64,000 nt of DNA from Aquabacterium sp. (GTDB taxonomy: Bacteria; Pseudomonadota; Gammaproteobacteria; Burkholderiales; Burkholderiaceae_C), in contig JAURXM010000026.1 of the NCBI GenBank assembly GCA_030654395.1, positions 94,285 through 158,284 on the forward strand, given 5' to 3'. This document shows positions 60,550 to 64,000 of this stretch, one piece after another. Position 1 is the first letter of the stretch; each line of letters begins with the position of its first letter. Below the pieces are notes generated by a model. It worked only from the letters and a program-made list of their open reading frames with translations. It searched no databases and was not told where the DNA came from. Position numbers and translations under genes: made by a program.

Positions 60550-61748
60550 TGGTCACTGTCACTGCTGTTGTCACTGCTTTTTTTTGGGCGGCCATCGCCT
60601 TGATTGTTTACACCTATGCAGGCTACCCCCTGTGGCTGCTGGTGATGGCTCGGCTGCGGCCGCAGCCCATTAAAAAGGGCGCAGCCACACCCGAGGTTGT
60701 GGTTGTCGTTGTAGGGCACAACGAGGCCCACCGCATCGAGGCCAAGATACGCACCTGCTTGGCCCAGGACTACCCTGCCGACAAGCTGCGCGTGCTGGTC
60801 GTGTCCGATGGCTCGACCGATGTGACAGCCGACATCGTGGGCGCCTACCCCGACGCACGCGTGGGCCTGCTAGCGTGCCCCACGCGCCGAGGTAAGGCCG
60901 CCTGCCTGAACGACAGCGTGGCTCACACGCAGGCACCTATCATCGTTTTCACCGATGCACGCCAGCGCCTGCACCCCCAAGCGATCTCGCGCCTCGTGGC
61001 CAACTTCGCCGACCCCGCCATCGGCGCAGTCAGCGGCGAGCTTGTATTTGAAGATGATGACGGCACGTCTTTTGCGGACGGCATCGGTGCCTACTGGCTT
61101 TACGAAAAATTCATCCGCACCCGCGAAGCCGCCACAGGCTCGGTTGTCGGCGTCACCGGTGCGCTCTATGCCATCCGTCGGGTGTGCTTCAATCCGATCC
61201 CAACCCCAACCATCCTAGACGACGTGGCCATCCCCATGTTGGCGGCCATGCAAGGCTGGCGCATCTCATTCGAGAGCGGCGCCATCGCCTACGACAAGCC
61301 CTCATCAGACGCCTCACAGGAAAAGATACGCAAGGTTCGCACCCTTGCTGGCAACTTCCAGCTGATCAGCCTCTTTGACGGCCTGCTGTTACCGTGGCGC
61401 AATCCGCTTTGGTGGCGTTTCGTGTCGCACAAGATGCTGCGCTTGGTCTGCCCCTTGGCCCTGTTGGTGGCGCTGCTAGCCAACGCCGTGCTGGCGCTGA
61501 ACAGCGGCTTCTACGCCGCACTGTGGGCACTTCAGGTGTTGGGCTATGTCACGGTAGCCGCTGCCATACGATGGCCCGTGCTGCAACGGGGCAAGGTGCT
61601 GCGCCTGGGCGTGACTTTCATGCACCTCAATGTCTTTGTGGTGCAAGGTTGGCGCATGCACCTATCCCAACAACAGGCCCATTTGTGGAGCAGCTCAGCC
61701 AACGTGGATGACTTGAAAAAATCAGCTCGACCAGAGAAAAAACCATGA
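60549..61748 (+). CDS. GT2-family membrane glycosyltransferase
   Basis: A 399-residue processive-type GT2 protein: one N-terminal helix (about 8-32), a GT-A domain with VVSDGSTDVTADIV, FTDARQRLHP, GAVSGELVFEDDDG and DDVAIPMLAAMQGWR, then two to three C-terminal helices (about 300-360). It could build a polymer directly or add a sugar to a lipid carrier. It overlaps both neighbours by a few bases. Confidence 0.9.
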   Translation: MVTVTAVVTAFFWAAIALIVYTYAGYPLWLLVMARLRPQPIKKGAATPEVVVVVVGHNEAHRIEAKIRTCLAQDYPADKLRVLVVSDGSTDVTADIVGAYPDARVGLLACPTRRGKAACLNDSVAHTQAPIIVFTDARQRLHPQAISRLVANFADPAIGAVSGELVFEDDDGTSFADGIGAYWLYEKFIRTREAATGSVVGVTGALYAIRRVCFNPIPTPTILDDVAIPMLAAMQGWRISFESGAIAYDKPSSDASQEKIRKVRTLAGNFQLISLFDGLLLPWRNPLWWRFVSHKMLRLVCPLALLVALLANAVLALNSGFYAALWALQVLGYVTVAAAIRWPVLQRGKVLRLGVTFMHLNVFVVQGWRMHLSQQQAHLWSSSANVDDLKKSARPEKKP

Positions 61749-62872
61749 AGTTCACGATCATCATCGACCGCGTTGGGACCGACACCGGCGGCACGGAAGG
61801 CCAGATCATCAAGCTGATACATGGCTTGGGCGCTTCGCACAACGTCGAATTAATCGTCTTTCAACCCACCCCGTGGCTGGAAGCCGCCGGCGCCACACTG
61901 CCGTGCCGTGTCACCTCGATCCCTCTGGGCGGCATCACAAAACCACGCTTTTACCTTGGCCTATTCAAACTCTGGCGCCACCTGCGTCAGCAACGACCCG
62001 ACACCGTTCACACCTTTTTCCCGGTCGCCAACGTGGTGGGGGTGCTGATGGCCCGCTTGGCCGGTGTGCGCCAAGTGCTGTCCAGCCGACGGGACTACGG
62101 ATACTGGATCACCCCTGGCTACCTCAAAGCCACGCGCTTTGCCAACCGCTTTGTCGATGGCATCGTGACCAATGCGCCGCAAGTACGCAAGTTCACCATC
62201 GAGACCGAAGGCGTCCCCCCTGAGCGTGTCATGGTGATCTACAACGGCGTTGACATAGATGCCTTACAGCGACCTCACCCAGACTGGGCGCTCAAGGCAC
62301 AACTGGGTATACCCGCACACCACAAGGTGATCGCACTGGTGGCCAACTACAGGCCCATCAAACGGCACGATACGCTCATCAAGGCGGCCCACATCCTCAT
62401 GCAGCACCACCCCAACATCAGCCTGCTTTGCGTGGGGGTCAACAACTCGCCGGACTCCTATTGGCAAGACATGCTGACGCTGGCGCGCGAATGCGGTCTA
62501 GCCGATCGCATCCACTGTAGCGAAGCCGTGGGCAACATCGCCGACTACCTGTCCATCATAGACATTGGCGTGAACTGCTCCGACAGCGAAGGGCTGTCCA
62601 ACGCGGTGATCGAGTACATGGCCGCCCACATCCCAAGCATCGTCTCCGATGGCGGAGGCAACCCTGACCTAGTCACGAACGGCATCAATGGTCTGATCTA
62701 CCCAGTGGGTGATGCCCAAATCCTCGCACAGCACCTGCGGTATCTGCTAGACAACCCTGAGATAGCCAAAACCTACGCTGAAACAGCCTTCCAGCGGGTG
62801 CACGCAGAAATGCGTTTGGAGGCCATGCTGACTCGCTTTGAGTCCACATACAGCGCAAAGAACACAAGGTAA
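61745..62872 (+). CDS. GT4-family glycosyltransferase
   Basis: A 375-residue GT-B glycosyltransferase: DTGGTEGQIIKLI near the start, VIYNGVDIDALQRP in the middle and a donor site SEGLSNAVIEYMA. It has the usual NYRPIKRHDTLIKA stretch before the second domain. ATG 61745 overlaps the previous stop (ATGA). It likely works on the same glycan as the GT2 protein. Confidence 0.9.
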   Translation: MKFTIIIDRVGTDTGGTEGQIIKLIHGLGASHNVELIVFQPTPWLEAAGATLPCRVTSIPLGGITKPRFYLGLFKLWRHLRQQRPDTVHTFFPVANVVGVLMARLAGVRQVLSSRRDYGYWITPGYLKATRFANRFVDGIVTNAPQVRKFTIETEGVPPERVMVIYNGVDIDALQRPHPDWALKAQLGIPAHHKVIALVANYRPIKRHDTLIKAAHILMQHHPNISLLCVGVNNSPDSYWQDMLTLARECGLADRIHCSEAVGNIADYLSIIDIGVNCSDSEGLSNAVIEYMAAHIPSIVSDGGGNPDLVTNGINGLIYPVGDAQILAQHLRYLLDNPEIAKTYAETAFQRVHAEMRLEAMLTRFESTYSAKNTR

Positions 62873-62875
62873 AAC

Positions 62876-63853
62876 ATGGGATTTTTAGCCAATACAGCCT
62901 ACCGCTTGCTCGCCTCGGAGCCCGCACTGGCCTTGCAGCGCATGCGCCTGCCCGCTGGTGCTGTGACCGTCTACATGTACCACGACATCGGTGACGACCG
63001 TGATGACGTGGATGCATGGCAAGTGGTGCGCCGCAGTGACTTCCTGCGTCAAATTGAGGCTGTGCGTCGCCACCATGACATCGTGAGCATGGACGACGCC
63101 ATGGCCAGCTTATCGGCGCCACCCAGCCCTCGGCCCAAAGCGGTGCTGACTTTCGACGACGGGAACCGCGGCAACATCGAGCACTTGCAACCTTTGGTGG
63201 TATCTGAGGCTATCCCCGTGACCCTCTACATGGCCACGGGCCACATCGACTCAGGGCAGTCCTACTGGTTTGATCGTGTCGTCAATCACCTGCAATCGGA
63301 CCGCCCTTTGCACTTAGACCTGCAAGCCTTCGGGCTGGGCAAGCACACGTTCAACGAAACACATGGTGCCGCCAACTGGGCTCGGATACAAGCCGTGCTG
63401 GCAGCCATCAAAAGTCAACCAGCAGCCCAATGCGATGCCCTTGCTCAGCATATCGCCGAGCAGATACCGCTGAGCCAGCCACCGGTGTTGTGCCCACTCA
63501 AACCCCATGAGGTTCTTGAATTGGCCCAAACGCCAGGGATCACGCTGGGCGCACACACCGAAGGGCATGAAGTACTGACCTTGCTGGACTTGGATGCAGC
63601 ACGCGAGAGCATTGCCACCTCCGTGTCCCAAATCCAAACTTGGACGGGCATCACACCCCGGCACTTCGCCTATCCAGCTGGCTACCACAACCCGATGCTG
63701 ATGCGAATGGTGGAGGAGATGGGCTTTGTCTCGGCGACCACCACCATTCACGGGCACTGGAACCACAGCAGCAGCCCGTTCGCCATCCCCAGAGTATCGG
63801 TTGGGCGATATGACTCGCTGCCCAAATTCAAAGCCATAGGCGTGAGGCGCTGA
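62876..63853 (+). CDS. polysaccharide deacetylase (NodB-like), second copy
   Basis: A 325-residue NodB-type protein with YMYHDIGDD near residue 34, the catalytic TFDDGNRGN, a metal site in GAHTEGHEVL and a FAYPAGYHN motif. It is longer than the copy at 59761-60549 and has an insert in the middle. The AAGG ribosome site sits just before ATG 62876. The glycan made by this operon is probably partly deacetylated. Confidence 0.88.
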   Translation: MGFLANTAYRLLASEPALALQRMRLPAGAVTVYMYHDIGDDRDDVDAWQVVRRSDFLRQIEAVRRHHDIVSMDDAMASLSAPPSPRPKAVLTFDDGNRGNIEHLQPLVVSEAIPVTLYMATGHIDSGQSYWFDRVVNHLQSDRPLHLDLQAFGLGKHTFNETHGAANWARIQAVLAAIKSQPAAQCDALAQHIAEQIPLSQPPVLCPLKPHEVLELAQTPGITLGAHTEGHEVLTLLDLDAARESIATSVSQIQTWTGITPRHFAYPAGYHNPMLMRMVEEMGFVSATTTIHGHWNHSSSPFAIPRVSVGRYDSLPKFKAIGVRR

Positions 63854-63854
63854 C

Positions 63855-64000
63855 TTACCTGATGGCGCTGAACCAGCCTGTAGGCAGCGTGATGCGGATC
63901 GCGTCCCCACGGCCATCAACGAAGCCCCAGTTGCCCGTTGTCCAGATGTTGTCACCAACGAAGTCCAGCGCACCAGAGCCTTCGCTGCGGTAGTCATACT
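63855..64000 (-). CDS. C-terminal end of an unknown gene, cut by the window edge
   Basis: The last 48 codons of a - strand frame end in TAA at 63855-63857, converging on the deacetylase gene. The visible part is Gly-, Trp- and Asp-rich (SGALDFVGDN, TTGNWGFVDGRGDA, ending TGWFSAIR). The competing - strand frame overlapping the deacetylase gene is a shadow. The product cannot be named from this piece; a secreted carbohydrate-active protein would fit the neighbourhood. Confidence 0.5.
   Translation of the reverse strand, partial: YDYRSEGSGALDFVGDNIWTTGNWGFVDGRGDAIRITLPTGWFSAIR

Noticed and set aside
63314..63997. - strand frame of 227 codons over the second deacetylase and the right edge
   Set aside because: It is antisense to the deacetylase gene; the real - strand product at the edge is in another frame and ends at 63855.

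Overview
The window is a dense, GC-rich bacterial chromosome segment, most likely from a Gram-negative betaproteobacterium (Burkholderiales, Comamonadaceae-like). That placement is an inference from codon use, lipoprotein and outer-membrane signals, and the style of the type VI secretion (T6SS) genes; no rRNA or other phylogenetic marker is present. I saw no tRNA or rRNA gene, insertion sequence or CRISPR array. Genes are packed tightly and many overlap by 4 bp (ATGA or GTGA).

Left part (1-22.3 kb): one half of a T6SS locus. On the + strand are the end of tssM, tagF and a PpkA-like Ser/Thr kinase. Convergent to them, on the - strand, is a long series. In transcription order it is: acyl carrier protein, TPR-methyltransferase, VgrG, DUF6484 protein, TIGR02270 HEAT-like protein, DUF2169 adaptor, a degenerate ketoacyl-synthase-like protein, a DUF4150 PAAR-like tip, a putative deaminase-fold toxin, two paralogous proteins (immunity candidates), a small membrane protein, the FHA protein TagH, the phosphatase PppA and an OmpA-family protein. 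It ends in a three-gene redox module: NAD(P)H/FAD/2Fe-2S reductase, di-haem b membrane protein and octahaem c cytochrome, with a perfect FNR-type box just upstream.

Middle (22.7-35.7 kb): a ten-gene + strand exopolysaccharide operon. It encodes a double alpha/beta hydrolase, a DUF1972 glycosyltransferase, a Wza-like exporter, a Wzz-like protein, a CpsD-like ATPase, a Wzy-like polymerase, a Wzx-like flippase, a GT4 glycosyltransferase, a duplicated hexapeptide acyltransferase and a GH51-like lipoprotein glycosidase. It sits between the two halves of the T6SS locus.

Second T6SS half (35.7-47.3 kb, - strand): tssA, tssB, tssC, two hcp genes, tagJ, tssE, tssF, tssG, clpV (tssH) and a small unknown gene. 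tssJ, tssK and tssL are not in the window and probably lie left of it. PpkA, PppA, TagH and TagF suggest post-translational (threonine phosphorylation) control of firing.

Right part (47.4-64 kb): a two-partner secretion set (TpsA adhesin, TpsB pore) with a TPR-CHAT caspase-like protein, then a hybrid histidine kinase and LuxR-type response regulator (all - strand). A divergent DUF3617-like secreted protein follows, then a second + strand polysaccharide operon (polymerase/ligase, two polysaccharide deacetylases, GT2 and GT4 glycosyltransferases). The right edge holds the last 48 codons of a - strand gene. Overall the segment is devoted to surface structures and cell-cell interaction.
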